In this document: piece after piece, positions 27,780-34,898 of the stretch
Position numbering within the stretch: the first letter of the stretch is position 1
Layout: each line of letters opens with the position of its first letter
Source of the DNA: Paraburkholderia sp. HP33-1
Lineage (GTDB): Bacteria; Pseudomonadota; Gammaproteobacteria; Burkholderiales; Burkholderiaceae
Reading direction: 5' to 3'
DNA: 64,000 nucleotides
NCBI RefSeq assembly: GCF_021390595.1
Contig: NZ_JAJEJR010000002.1
Coordinates: 124,001 to 188,000, forward strand
The notes under the pieces: generated by a model
What the model saw: the letters and a program-made list of their open reading frames with translations, nothing else
Told to the model about the DNA's origin: nothing
Databases searched by the model: none
Translations under genes and position numbers: made by a program

Positions 27780-29144
27780 TTGTCGACAACTTCACACTCG
27801 TCGGACCATTCACGGCCGGCCCCCGCGCAGCGAACCGAAAACGCCACCCGATTCTGGCCCGAAGGCTGGTGGAAGCTGATGGAATATAGAATCGGCATCA
27901 TCCCGTTGCCGGTCTATTTCATTCTTCTCGCGTTGATCACCGGGTTTGCGGTGACGGGCAAGATCCCGGGCGAGATTTCAATGGCGATCGCCGTGCTCGC
28001 GTTCTTCGGCTTCACCTGCGCCGAGCTGGGCAAGCGTCTGCCGCTTCTGCGCAATGTCGGCGCGGCTGCGATCTGCGCGACGTTCGTGCCTTCCGCTCTC
28101 ACTTACTATCATCTGTTGCCAAAGCCGATTCTCGGCCTCACGACCGAGTTCACGAAGTCGACCAACTTCCTTTATCTGTTCATCGCGTCGATCATCGTCG
28201 GCAGCATTCTCAGCATGGACCGGCGCGTGCTGATCAAGGGCTTCCTCAAGATCTTCGTGCCGCTCGCACTGGGCTCGATGGCCGCATGCATCGTTGGAAT
28301 TGCAGTCGGCTCGGCATTCGGACTCGGCGTTCGCCATACGCTGCTGTACATCGTCGTGCCGATCATGGCAGGGGGTGTCGGTGAAGGCGCTATTCCGCTG
28401 TCGGTTGGCTATTCGGAAATCATGCATCTGCCGCAGGGCGATCTGTTTGCCCAGGTGTTGCCGCCCGTGATGCTCGGCAGCCTCACCGCCATTGTTTTCT
28501 CCGGCGCGCTGGACATGCTCGGTAAGCGATTTCCCCATCTCACCGGCGAGGGGCGCCTGCAAGTGGGCGAGACGGACGAAATGGACCCCGTCCAGGAGGA
28601 GATTCGCGGCCATGTTGACGTGACGCATATCGCAGCAGCCGGTATCACGGCGATCACGCTTTACCTGCTCGGCTTGATGTGCCGCAATCTCTTCGGTGTG
28701 CCCGCACCGGTCGCCATGCTGTTTCTCGCGGTGCTGGTCAAACTGGCGCGCGCGGTCTCGCCGCCATTGCAGGAGGGCGCGTTCGTCGTCTACAAGTTCT
28801 TTTCGACCGCTGTGACGTATCCGCTGCTGTTCGCGATCGGCGTCGCGATGACGCCGTGGGACAAGTTGATCGCTGCATTCACGCTGGCCAACATCGTGAC
28901 GATCGTCGCGACGGTGGCGACGCTGATGGGCACCGGCTTTCTGGTTGCTCGCAAGCTAAAGATGTACCCTATCGACACAGCGATCGTGAATGCATGTCAC
29001 AGCGGCCAGGGCGGCACCGGCGACGTCGCGATCCTGACGGCGGCGAACCGGATGCAACTGATGCCCTTCGCGCAGATCGCCACGCGCATCGGCGGCGCCA
29101 TCGTCGTCACGCTGACGCTGATCGTGCTCGCGCATATCGGATGA
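27780..29144 (+). CDS. 2-hydroxycarboxylate transporter (2HCT/CCS family, CitS/CitP-like)
   Basis: The product is 454 residues. It shows the two inverted membrane halves of the 2HCT family, each with a re-entrant loop carrying a Gly-rich motif: AGGVGEGAIPLS in the first half and GQGGTGDVAIL in the second, followed by MQLMPFAQIATRIGGA. Members take up citrate, malate or lactate with Na+ or H+, or by exchange. The start is TTG at 27780, with AAGGAG seven bases upstream; no ATG fits. The stop overlaps the kinase start (ATGA at 29141), so expression is coupled to a DctB-like sensor. A di- or tricarboxylate substrate is inferred. Confidence 0.92.
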   Translation: MSTTSHSSDHSRPAPAQRTENATRFWPEGWWKLMEYRIGIIPLPVYFILLALITGFAVTGKIPGEISMAIAVLAFFGFTCAELGKRLPLLRNVGAAAICATFVPSALTYYHLLPKPILGLTTEFTKSTNFLYLFIASIIVGSILSMDRRVLIKGFLKIFVPLALGSMAACIVGIAVGSAFGLGVRHTLLYIVVPIMAGGVGEGAIPLSVGYSEIMHLPQGDLFAQVLPPVMLGSLTAIVFSGALDMLGKRFPHLTGEGRLQVGETDEMDPVQEEIRGHVDVTHIAAAGITAITLYLLGLMCRNLFGVPAPVAMLFLAVLVKLARAVSPPLQEGAFVVYKFFSTAVTYPLLFAIGVAMTPWDKLIAAFTLANIVTIVATVATLMGTGFLVARKLKMYPIDTAIVNACHSGQGGTGDVAILTAANRMQLMPFAQIATRIGGAIVVTLTLIVLAHIG

Positions 29145-31162
29145 CGGCTCGCGATTCGGTGCGGCGCAATGGCCGCGCAGCGCAAGCTGCCGGCTCTTCA
29201 GCTGGGGTGCGGGACTCACGCGCTCCGGTTCGTCGGGCATCGGAGATTCGCGAGGTTGAACATCAAGTGAGAATAAGAGGCATACCGCTGTGGGGATGGG
29301 CGGTCGCGGCTCTGCTGTATGTCGGCGTGGCTGCAGCGACGGCTCACTTCGCGTGGAATCGCGCAATCGATGAACTCACCGAGGCTGGCGCGCATCAGCT
29401 CGATCTGTACGGCGCGAGCCTGAAAAGCGAGCTGGGGCGCTTCGAGATGATGCCCGCCATCGTCGCCCGCCAGGACAGCGTCCGCGCGCTGCTTAACGCT
29501 GGGCCGCGCGCCGCGCCGGAACTCGTGCACACGGTCAATACTTATCTCGAAGCGGTGAATCAGGAGGCCGGGAGCGTGGCCGTGGACGTCATCGACCTGC
29601 AGGGTTCCGTGATTGCCGCGAGCAACTGGAATCAGGCAGTCAGCTTTGTCGGCACCAACGTCTCGTACCGGCCTTACTTCAAGGACGCCCTCGCGTACGG
29701 CGCCGGTCGTTTCTTCGGCATCGGCACTAACACGGGCATCCCTGGGCTGTATTTCGCAAGCGCCGTGCGCGAGGCCGGCAAGCCAATCGGCGCCGCGGCA
29801 GTCAAGGTCAGTGTCGACGAACTCGAATCGGCGTGGCGAAGACCGGGCGAGGCCGCGATGGTGATCGACGGCAACGGCGTGATCGTCATCTCGACGGTGC
29901 CGGAATGGAAATTCACCGCGTTGCGGCCCATCACCGCGCAGCAGCAACGCGAGATTCAGGCTTCGCGGCAATACGCGGGCCGCAGTGTCGAGGCACTTCG
30001 ATACCGTCGCGTGGGCGACTGGGGAACGACGGCCTGGTTCGGGCGCTTTCCGGACCCGCGCGGTTCCGGACATACAACGCCTTATCTCGTGATGTCGCGG
30101 CCGGCCCCGCAGGCGGGTGATTCGATCATGGTGCTGCTCGACGTCGCCGGCGCGCGCCGTCAACAGCAGCTCGCGCTCGGCTTCGTGACCGGCGGTTTCC
30201 TGATCGCCGGGCTCTACGTCCTGTACGCAATGCAGCGGCGCCGGACGATCGCGGAAAAACTCAAGGCGCAGGACGCGTTGCGCCGCGCCAATGACGACCT
30301 GGAGATGACAGTCGCGCAACGGACGGCGGCGCTGACGATCGCGAACGAACGCATGCAGCAGGAGATCGCCGAGCGCAAACGAACCGAGCAGCGCCTGCGC
30401 GAATCGCAGCAGGAGGTCGTGCATGCGGGCAAGCTGGCCGTGCTTGGGCAGATGGCAGCGGGCCTCACGCACGAGTTGAGTCAGCCGCTCGTCGCGATCC
30501 GCACGCTCTGCGACAACGCCCGCACATTTTTCGAACGGAATCAGCCGGCGCCCGCGATGGCCAATCTCGAGCGCATTTCGCGGCTCGTCGACAGCATGGC
30601 CGTGCTGACCGGAGAGCTGAAGGCTTTTGCGCGCAAGCCGGTGGTCGAGCGTGTCGCGGTGTCGCTCAATGAAGCCGTGGCGCACGCGGGGCTCATCTAC
30701 GAAGCGCGGATCCGCGACGAAGCGGTGCAGCTCGACGTGAAGATCCCGCTTGGTACGACCGTGTGCGCGGAAGCGAGCCAGTTGCAGCAGGTGATCGTCA
30801 ATCTGCTCGGCAATGCGCTCGATGCGGTGCGCAACCAGGACAAGCGTGTCATCACGCTCGAAGCAGTGAAGTCGGGCGAGGAGGGCCGTGTGCTCTTCTC
30901 GATTGCCGACAGCGGCACGGGCATTGCGCAGGAAGTGCTCGATCACCTGTTCGAACCGTTCGTCACGACCAAGCCGCGAGGCCACGGCCTGGGGCTGGGT
31001 CTCGCGATTACGTCGCGCATCGTCGAAGCGTTCGGCGCGAAGATCTGCGCCGCCAATCGTGAGGAAGGCGGCGCGCAGTTCAGTATCGAATTTGCATCGG
31101 TGACGTCGCAGCAGCAAACGTCTTGCATGGGACCAGAGTCGGAGACACCACATGGGAGATGA
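29141..31162 (+). CDS. dctB: DctB-like sensor histidine kinase
   Basis: The product is 673 residues if it starts at the ATG at 29141 that overlaps the transporter stop; a GTG at 29268 just before the first membrane helix is the alternative. TM1 lies near residues 50-70. The periplasmic PDC/dCACHE sensor contains TNVSYRPYFKDALA, the binding-pocket motif of DctB-type dicarboxylate sensors. TM2 (near 350), a coiled coil, the phospho-accepting H444 (LTHELSQPL) and the ATP-binding N/G boxes (NLLGNALDAV, GHGLGLGLAI) follow. It would sense a carboxylic acid outside the cell and phosphorylate the response regulator that starts 11 bases inside its 3' end. Confidence 0.9.
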   Translation: MTARDSVRRNGRAAQAAGSSAGVRDSRAPVRRASEIREVEHQVRIRGIPLWGWAVAALLYVGVAAATAHFAWNRAIDELTEAGAHQLDLYGASLKSELGRFEMMPAIVARQDSVRALLNAGPRAAPELVHTVNTYLEAVNQEAGSVAVDVIDLQGSVIAASNWNQAVSFVGTNVSYRPYFKDALAYGAGRFFGIGTNTGIPGLYFASAVREAGKPIGAAAVKVSVDELESAWRRPGEAAMVIDGNGVIVISTVPEWKFTALRPITAQQQREIQASRQYAGRSVEALRYRRVGDWGTTAWFGRFPDPRGSGHTTPYLVMSRPAPQAGDSIMVLLDVAGARRQQQLALGFVTGGFLIAGLYVLYAMQRRRTIAEKLKAQDALRRANDDLEMTVAQRTAALTIANERMQQEIAERKRTEQRLRESQQEVVHAGKLAVLGQMAAGLTHELSQPLVAIRTLCDNARTFFERNQPAPAMANLERISRLVDSMAVLTGELKAFARKPVVERVAVSLNEAVAHAGLIYEARIRDEAVQLDVKIPLGTTVCAEASQLQQVIVNLLGNALDAVRNQDKRVITLEAVKSGEEGRVLFSIADSGTGIAQEVLDHLFEPFVTTKPRGHGLGLGLAITSRIVEAFGAKICAANREEGGAQFSIEFASVTSQQQTSCMGPESETPHGR

Positions 31163-32537
31163 GATTCGAGTCCTCGTCGTCGAGGACGATGAGAACGTCC
31201 GGTTCGGCGTCCAACAGGCCGTCGAACTCGCGGGATTGAGCGTAAACGCTTACGAGTCGGCGGCGGACGCGCTCACCGAAGTCGCCCCCGGTGCGCCGCT
31301 CGTGATCGTATCGGACCTGAGGATGCCGGGGATCGACGGCATGCAACTGCTCGATAAAGTGATGGCGATCGACGCGCAGATCCCCGTCGTTCTGATCAGC
31401 GGGCATGCGGACATATCGACGGCAGTGGGTGCGATGCAGGTCGGCGCCTACGACTTTATCGAAAAGCCGTTCTCGTCCGACCATATCGCACGCAGGGTGG
31501 CCCGCGCCGTCGAGAAGCGCCGCCTGACTCTCGAAGTGCAAGGCTTGCGAGCCGTACTCGACAACTGGCAGGGCATCGAAGCATTGGTTCTCGGCAAGTC
31601 GCAGGCGATGGCCGAAGTGCGCAAGAAGATCCTGCGTCTCGCCGATACTTCAGTATCGGTGCTGATCACCGGCGAGACGGGCACGGGCAAGGAGTTGATC
31701 GCGCGTAGCCTGCACGACTTCGGCGGCAGGCGTGACAAGCATTTCGTCGCGCTCAACTGCGGCGGCTTGCCGGAACAGATCTTCGAGAGCGAGTTGTTCG
31801 GCCATGAAGCCGGAGCATTCACCGGCGCGATCAGGAAGCGCATCGGCAAGATCGAATGGGCCCATGGCGGGACGCTCTTTCTCGACGAAATCGAAACCAT
31901 GCCGGTGTCGTTGCAGATCAAGATGCTGCGGGTGCTTCAGGAACGCACGGTCGAGCGTCTGGGTGCAAACGAGTCGATCCCGGTCGATTGCAGGATCGTT
32001 GCGGCGTCGAAGGCGGATCTTCTTGCGCTTTCGACAGAGGGACTCTTTCGCTCCGACCTGCTTTATCGTTTGAATGTCGCGCAGATCGAGCTGCCGCCTT
32101 TGCGGGAACGTCGCGAAGACGTGCCTTTGCTGTTCGAGCATTTCGTGCTCGCAGCCGCGCGCCGGTTTGGACAGCCCGCGCCCATCGTGTCCGCCTCGCA
32201 GCTCTCAGAACTGATGACGCACCCGTGGCGCGGCAACGTGCGCGAATTGCAGAACGTCGCGGACCGCTTCGTGCTCGGCCTGACCGGCGACAGCCTGTTG
32301 GCGCCGGGCGGCAACGCGAGCAAAGGCGGAACCCTTGCCGAGCAGCTCGCTTACTTCGAGCGGATGCTGATCGAAGACATGCTGCGGCGTCATAACGGCA
32401 ATGTCGCACAAGCCAGCGTCGAACTGGGCACGCCGAAGAAGACGCTCTATCACAAGCTTCGCCAGCTCAGGATTGCAGCTCGTGACGTGCCGGGCGAAGA
32501 GAGCGAAGTCGACAGGCAATCACCAGGAGGCGAGTAG
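31152..32537 (+). CDS. dctD: DctD-like sigma-54-dependent response regulator
   Basis: The product is 461 residues with three domains. The receiver holds the acidic pocket E11/D12/D13, phospho-acceptor D55 (SDLRMPG) and K105. The AAA+ domain has Walker A GETGTGKE (174-181), the sigma-54 contact loop GAFTGA (221-226) and Walker B GGTLFLDE (239-246). A Fis-type helix-turn-helix ends the chain (NVAQASVELGTPKKTLYHKLRQL). The gene overlaps dctB by 11 bases and has GGAG upstream. Its likely target is the -24/-12 promoter at 27646. A scrambled partial copy of its 3' end lies at 42006-42219. Confidence 0.93.
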   Translation: MGDEIRVLVVEDDENVRFGVQQAVELAGLSVNAYESAADALTEVAPGAPLVIVSDLRMPGIDGMQLLDKVMAIDAQIPVVLISGHADISTAVGAMQVGAYDFIEKPFSSDHIARRVARAVEKRRLTLEVQGLRAVLDNWQGIEALVLGKSQAMAEVRKKILRLADTSVSVLITGETGTGKELIARSLHDFGGRRDKHFVALNCGGLPEQIFESELFGHEAGAFTGAIRKRIGKIEWAHGGTLFLDEIETMPVSLQIKMLRVLQERTVERLGANESIPVDCRIVAASKADLLALSTEGLFRSDLLYRLNVAQIELPPLRERREDVPLLFEHFVLAAARRFGQPAPIVSASQLSELMTHPWRGNVRELQNVADRFVLGLTGDSLLAPGGNASKGGTLAEQLAYFERMLIEDMLRRHNGNVAQASVELGTPKKTLYHKLRQLRIAARDVPGEESEVDRQSPGGE

Positions 32538-32544
32538 CGCAAGC

Positions 32545-32970
32545 ATGGATCGGATACAGCTGACAACACATGAACCTATCGAGGGTTACCTGATCAAGGG
32601 CATGACGCACGCACAAAAGACGTTCCGGCCGGGCGACTGGCCCGAGCGTCTGACCGGTGTCATCACGCTGTTCGTCGGTGAACGGCGGCCCGGCATTCAT
32701 ATCGCCTGCACGCGCCTCGCGATGCCTGTGGTCGACTCCGGGCTCAAATGCCTTTTCGTTTCGGACGACTTGCGGTCCATCTGCCCCGATGCATTCGAGT
32801 TTGTGATGCGATTTGCGAAGGACAACGATTTGCCGGTCGACGTCCGTCGCGCGCAAGAGCCTCCACCCAGCGATGCCTCGTCCCCATCGCCTGGAGATAG
32901 TGCTGATGCACCAGCGCTGTGCGTCTGCGCGTCAAAACAAGTCGTCCCGGCGGAGATAGACACCGCGTAG
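32545..32970 (+). CDS. DUF3579 domain protein
   Basis: The product is 141 residues. RPGDWPERLTGVITLF and KCLFVSDDLRSICPDAFEFVMRFAKDNDLPV match the DUF3579 pattern, which is common in Betaproteobacteria and of unknown function. The C-terminal 35 residues are Pro/Ser-rich and longer than usual in the family. It follows dctD by seven bases, so it may be read through from that operon, and its 3' end lies within 50 bases of the nitrate-porter promoter. The first bases of the gene recur in the rearranged repeat at 42186-42219. Confidence 0.8.
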   Translation: MDRIQLTTHEPIEGYLIKGMTHAQKTFRPGDWPERLTGVITLFVGERRPGIHIACTRLAMPVVDSGLKCLFVSDDLRSICPDAFEFVMRFAKDNDLPVDVRRAQEPPPSDASSPSPGDSADAPALCVCASKQVVPAEIDTA

Positions 32971-33020
32971 TACGGCGGTCTTTGCCCCGGAAAGGCCGCA
33001 AACTCAATATTCGTCCTGCA

Positions 33021-33036
33021 TGGCATGGCCTTTGCA
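33021..33036 (+). promoter_or_regulatory. Sigma-54 promoter of the nitrate porter gene
   Basis: TGGCATG, four bases, TTGCA: a match to TGGCAYG-N4-TTGCW. The expected start of transcription, about 12 bases past the -12 GC, is near 33047, just before the first leader hairpin at 33052. Nitrogen-regulated sigma-54 transcription with NtrC is known for nitrate assimilation operons. A partial NtrC-like site, TGCACCA-N3-CTGTGCG, lies at 32907-32923. Confidence 0.85.
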
Positions 33037-33051
33037 TATTGCTGATGCAAA

Positions 33052-33166
33052 GGATCAAAGGCGATCCCTCCTCATTGCAGTTCATAGCAGCACCCTGACA
33101 ACGAGCTTTGGACAACGGCGTCCCCTGGAACCAGTCATCCGACCGGTTCTGCGGGACGCTTTTTTT
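33052..33166 (+). promoter_or_regulatory. ANTAR-type two-hairpin antitermination leader of the nitrate porter
   Basis: Hairpin P1 is GGATC-AAAGGC-GATCC (33052-33067) and hairpin P2 is GGAC-AACGGC-GTCC (33110-33123). Both loops have six bases with A at position 1 and G at position 4, the signature bound by ANTAR proteins. The 3' half of P2 is also the 5' strand of a terminator: GCGTCCC (33118-33124) pairs with GGGACGC (33153-33159), followed by seven Ts. P2 and the terminator therefore exclude each other. Bound NasT/NasR would hold P2 and permit read-through when nitrate or nitrite is present. The ANTAR protein is not encoded in the window. Confidence 0.88.
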
Positions 33167-33181
33167 GTTTGTGGAACGACG

Positions 33182-34516
33182 ATGGCCAACAAAGCAATCC
33201 GGATAGACCTTTTCAGTCTGCGCACGCCCCCGATGCGCGCCTTCCACCTGACGTGGATGGCGTTCTTCGTCTGCTTCTTCGCGTGGTTCGCGTGTGCGCC
33301 GTTGATGCCGGTCATCAAGCGCGAGTTCGGGCTGTCCGCCGACCAGGTCGCCAACATCAATATCGCCGCGGTCGCCGTCACGATCCTGGTGCGCCTAGTG
33401 ATCGGTCCGATGTGCGACCGCTATGGGCCGCGCAAGGTCTATTCCGCTCTGCTGGTGGCGGGCGCGTTTCCCGTGCTCGGCGCCGCGCTGTCCACCGGCT
33501 ATGAAAGCTTCCTGTTGTGCCGCCTGCTCATCGGCGCGGTGGGCGCCTGCTTCGTCATCAGCCAGTACCACACCTCGATGATGTTCGCGCCGAATGTCGT
33601 TGGCACCGCCAACGCGGCGACGGCAGGGTGGGGCAATACCGGAGCCGGCGCCGCGCAGGCGCTCGTGCCGCTGCTGCTGGCGGCGGCCATCATGCTCGGC
33701 ATAGAACAGTCGTCAGCGTGGCGCCTCGCGCTGCTTGTTCCGGCGCTCGCGATGCCGGTCATGGCCGCGTTCTACTGGCGCTTCACGCAGGACTGCCCGC
33801 AAGGCAACTTCGCAGCACTGCGCGCGCGCGGCATCGTCATCGACGGCGGCAAGAAGGGCGGCTGGGCGAGCTTTCGCGCGGCCTGCGCGAACTATCGCGT
33901 GTGGATGCTGTTCATCACGTACGCGGCGTGCTTCGGCGTCGAGGTATTTTTTCACAACATCGCCGCGATCTATTACGTCGACCATTTCCACCTGTCGCTG
34001 AAGGCGGCGGGCCTCGCCGCCGGCAGCTTCGGGCTGCTCGCACTGTTCGCCCGCGCGTTGGGCGGCTGGCTGTCGGACCAGACGGCTGCGCGTCGGGGCC
34101 TCGGCGTCCGCACGACCCTGCTATGCGCGCTGATGGTCGGCGAAGGTCTCGGCCTCGTGTGCTTTGCGCACACGAACAGCATTGCCTCGGGCCTGCTCGC
34201 CATGCTGGTTTTTGGCCTGTTCACCCACATGGCCTGCGGCGCGACCTACGCGCTGGTCCCGTTCATCGACCGTAAGGCGTTGGGTGGTGTGGCCGGCATC
34301 ATCGGCGCCGGCGGCAATGTCGGCGCGGTCGCTGCGGGCTTTCTGATGAAGGGCGTCGGCAGTATCCAGCAGACACTCGCGATGCTCGGCGTGCTTGTCA
34401 CGCTGTCCGCTCTGTGCGCGCTGGCGGTGCGCTTCAGCGGCGAGCACAAGGCGCGCGAAGCGGCGCTGCGCGAGCGCGCGCTGGCCGCCGCCAGTAGCCA
34501 AGGCGTGACGAATTGA
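33182..34516 (+). CDS. Nitrate/nitrite transporter, NNP (NarK/NasA) family MFS
   Basis: The product is 444 residues with twelve membrane helices. The two glycine-rich nitrate signatures are visible: GWGNTGAGAAQ in TM5 and GAGGNVGAVAAGF in TM11. TM1-2 carries HLTWMAFFVCFFAWFACAPLMP, the usual NNP start. It imports nitrate for assimilation. The ATG at 33182 lies 15 bases beyond the leader terminator; the frame is open further upstream but that part is leader RNA. It is its own transcription unit because a second promoter and leader precede nirB. Confidence 0.93.
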   Translation: MANKAIRIDLFSLRTPPMRAFHLTWMAFFVCFFAWFACAPLMPVIKREFGLSADQVANINIAAVAVTILVRLVIGPMCDRYGPRKVYSALLVAGAFPVLGAALSTGYESFLLCRLLIGAVGACFVISQYHTSMMFAPNVVGTANAATAGWGNTGAGAAQALVPLLLAAAIMLGIEQSSAWRLALLVPALAMPVMAAFYWRFTQDCPQGNFAALRARGIVIDGGKKGGWASFRAACANYRVWMLFITYAACFGVEVFFHNIAAIYYVDHFHLSLKAAGLAAGSFGLLALFARALGGWLSDQTAARRGLGVRTTLLCALMVGEGLGLVCFAHTNSIASGLLAMLVFGLFTHMACGATYALVPFIDRKALGGVAGIIGAGGNVGAVAAGFLMKGVGSIQQTLAMLGVLVTLSALCALAVRFSGEHKAREAALRERALAAASSQGVTN

Positions 34517-34733
34517 TGGGCGCTTTTTCGTGCTCGCGCGGATGCCTGGCGGCGGACGCGCGTCGTCTGTGAAAGCAGGGCACTCAAGGACAGGCTGCAC
34601 GGAGAAGGTGCTGCGCCGCACCATCATCGCGCTCTGCTGCATCAGAATGCATCAAGGCGCGTTGAGCGCAAGCGCGGTGCAAAACGCCGTTTAGCCGTGC
34701 GGGGCGCGCCACGGCAGCGGGCTTGTCCTCCTA
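34517..34733. other. Upstream control region of the nirB operon
   Basis: No gene was seen in these 217 bases. A 17-base partial dyad at 34665-34681 (AGCGCAAGCGCGGTGCA) matches most positions of the NtrC site TGCACYA-N3-TGGTGCA and lies about 55 bases before the -24 element. It is a candidate enhancer, weaker than consensus in its left half. Confidence 0.4.
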
Positions 34734-34749
34734 TGGCATGGTGCTTGCG
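34734..34749 (+). promoter_or_regulatory. Sigma-54 promoter of the nirBD-nas operon
   Basis: TGGCATG, four bases, TTGCG: matches TGGCAYG-N4-TTGCW except for the last base. The predicted transcript start is near 34760, immediately before hairpin P1 at 34762. The same promoter-to-hairpin spacing is found at the porter gene, which supports both calls. Confidence 0.82.
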
Positions 34750-34761
34750 TGAAAGATGCTG

Positions 34762-34882
34762 CGGATCAACGGCGGTCCGGCCAGCATGCAGCAAAAAGTC
34801 TCTCTTTAGATCACTGGTTTTTGGACAACGGCGTCCCCCGAATTCAGTCGCACTTGCGATTGCATCCGCGGGACGCCTTTTT
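34762..34882 (+). promoter_or_regulatory. ANTAR-type two-hairpin antitermination leader of nirB
   Basis: P1 is CGGATC-AACGGC-GGTCCG (34762-34779) and P2 is GGAC-AACGGC-GTCC (34823-34836). Both have A1/G4 hexaloops. The terminator pairs GGCGTCCC (34830-34837) with GGGACGCC (34870-34877), followed by five Ts, and shares bases with P2. P2 and its flanks are identical over 18 bases to the leader at 33108-33125, while P1 and the terminator loop differ, so the two leaders are conserved by function. Nitrate-responsive NasT/NasR antitermination is the expected mechanism. Confidence 0.88.
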
Positions 34883-34898
34883 ATTTGCCGGACAAATC

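Noticed and set aside
28679..29140. Upstream extension of the dctB frame into the transporter gene.
   Set aside because: The transporter frame here is well supported; the ATG at 29141 overlaps its stop (ATGA) and is the natural start.
33029..33053. Strong palindrome CCTTTGCAT / ATGCAAAGG overlapping the nitrate-porter promoter.
   Set aside because: It spans the -12 element and the predicted transcript start, so it would not form in the RNA; the real P1 hairpin with a hexaloop begins at 33052.
34749..34898. Upstream extension of the nirB frame to 34749.
   Set aside because: It covers both leader hairpins and the terminator; the first plausible starts are ATG 34899 and 34920.
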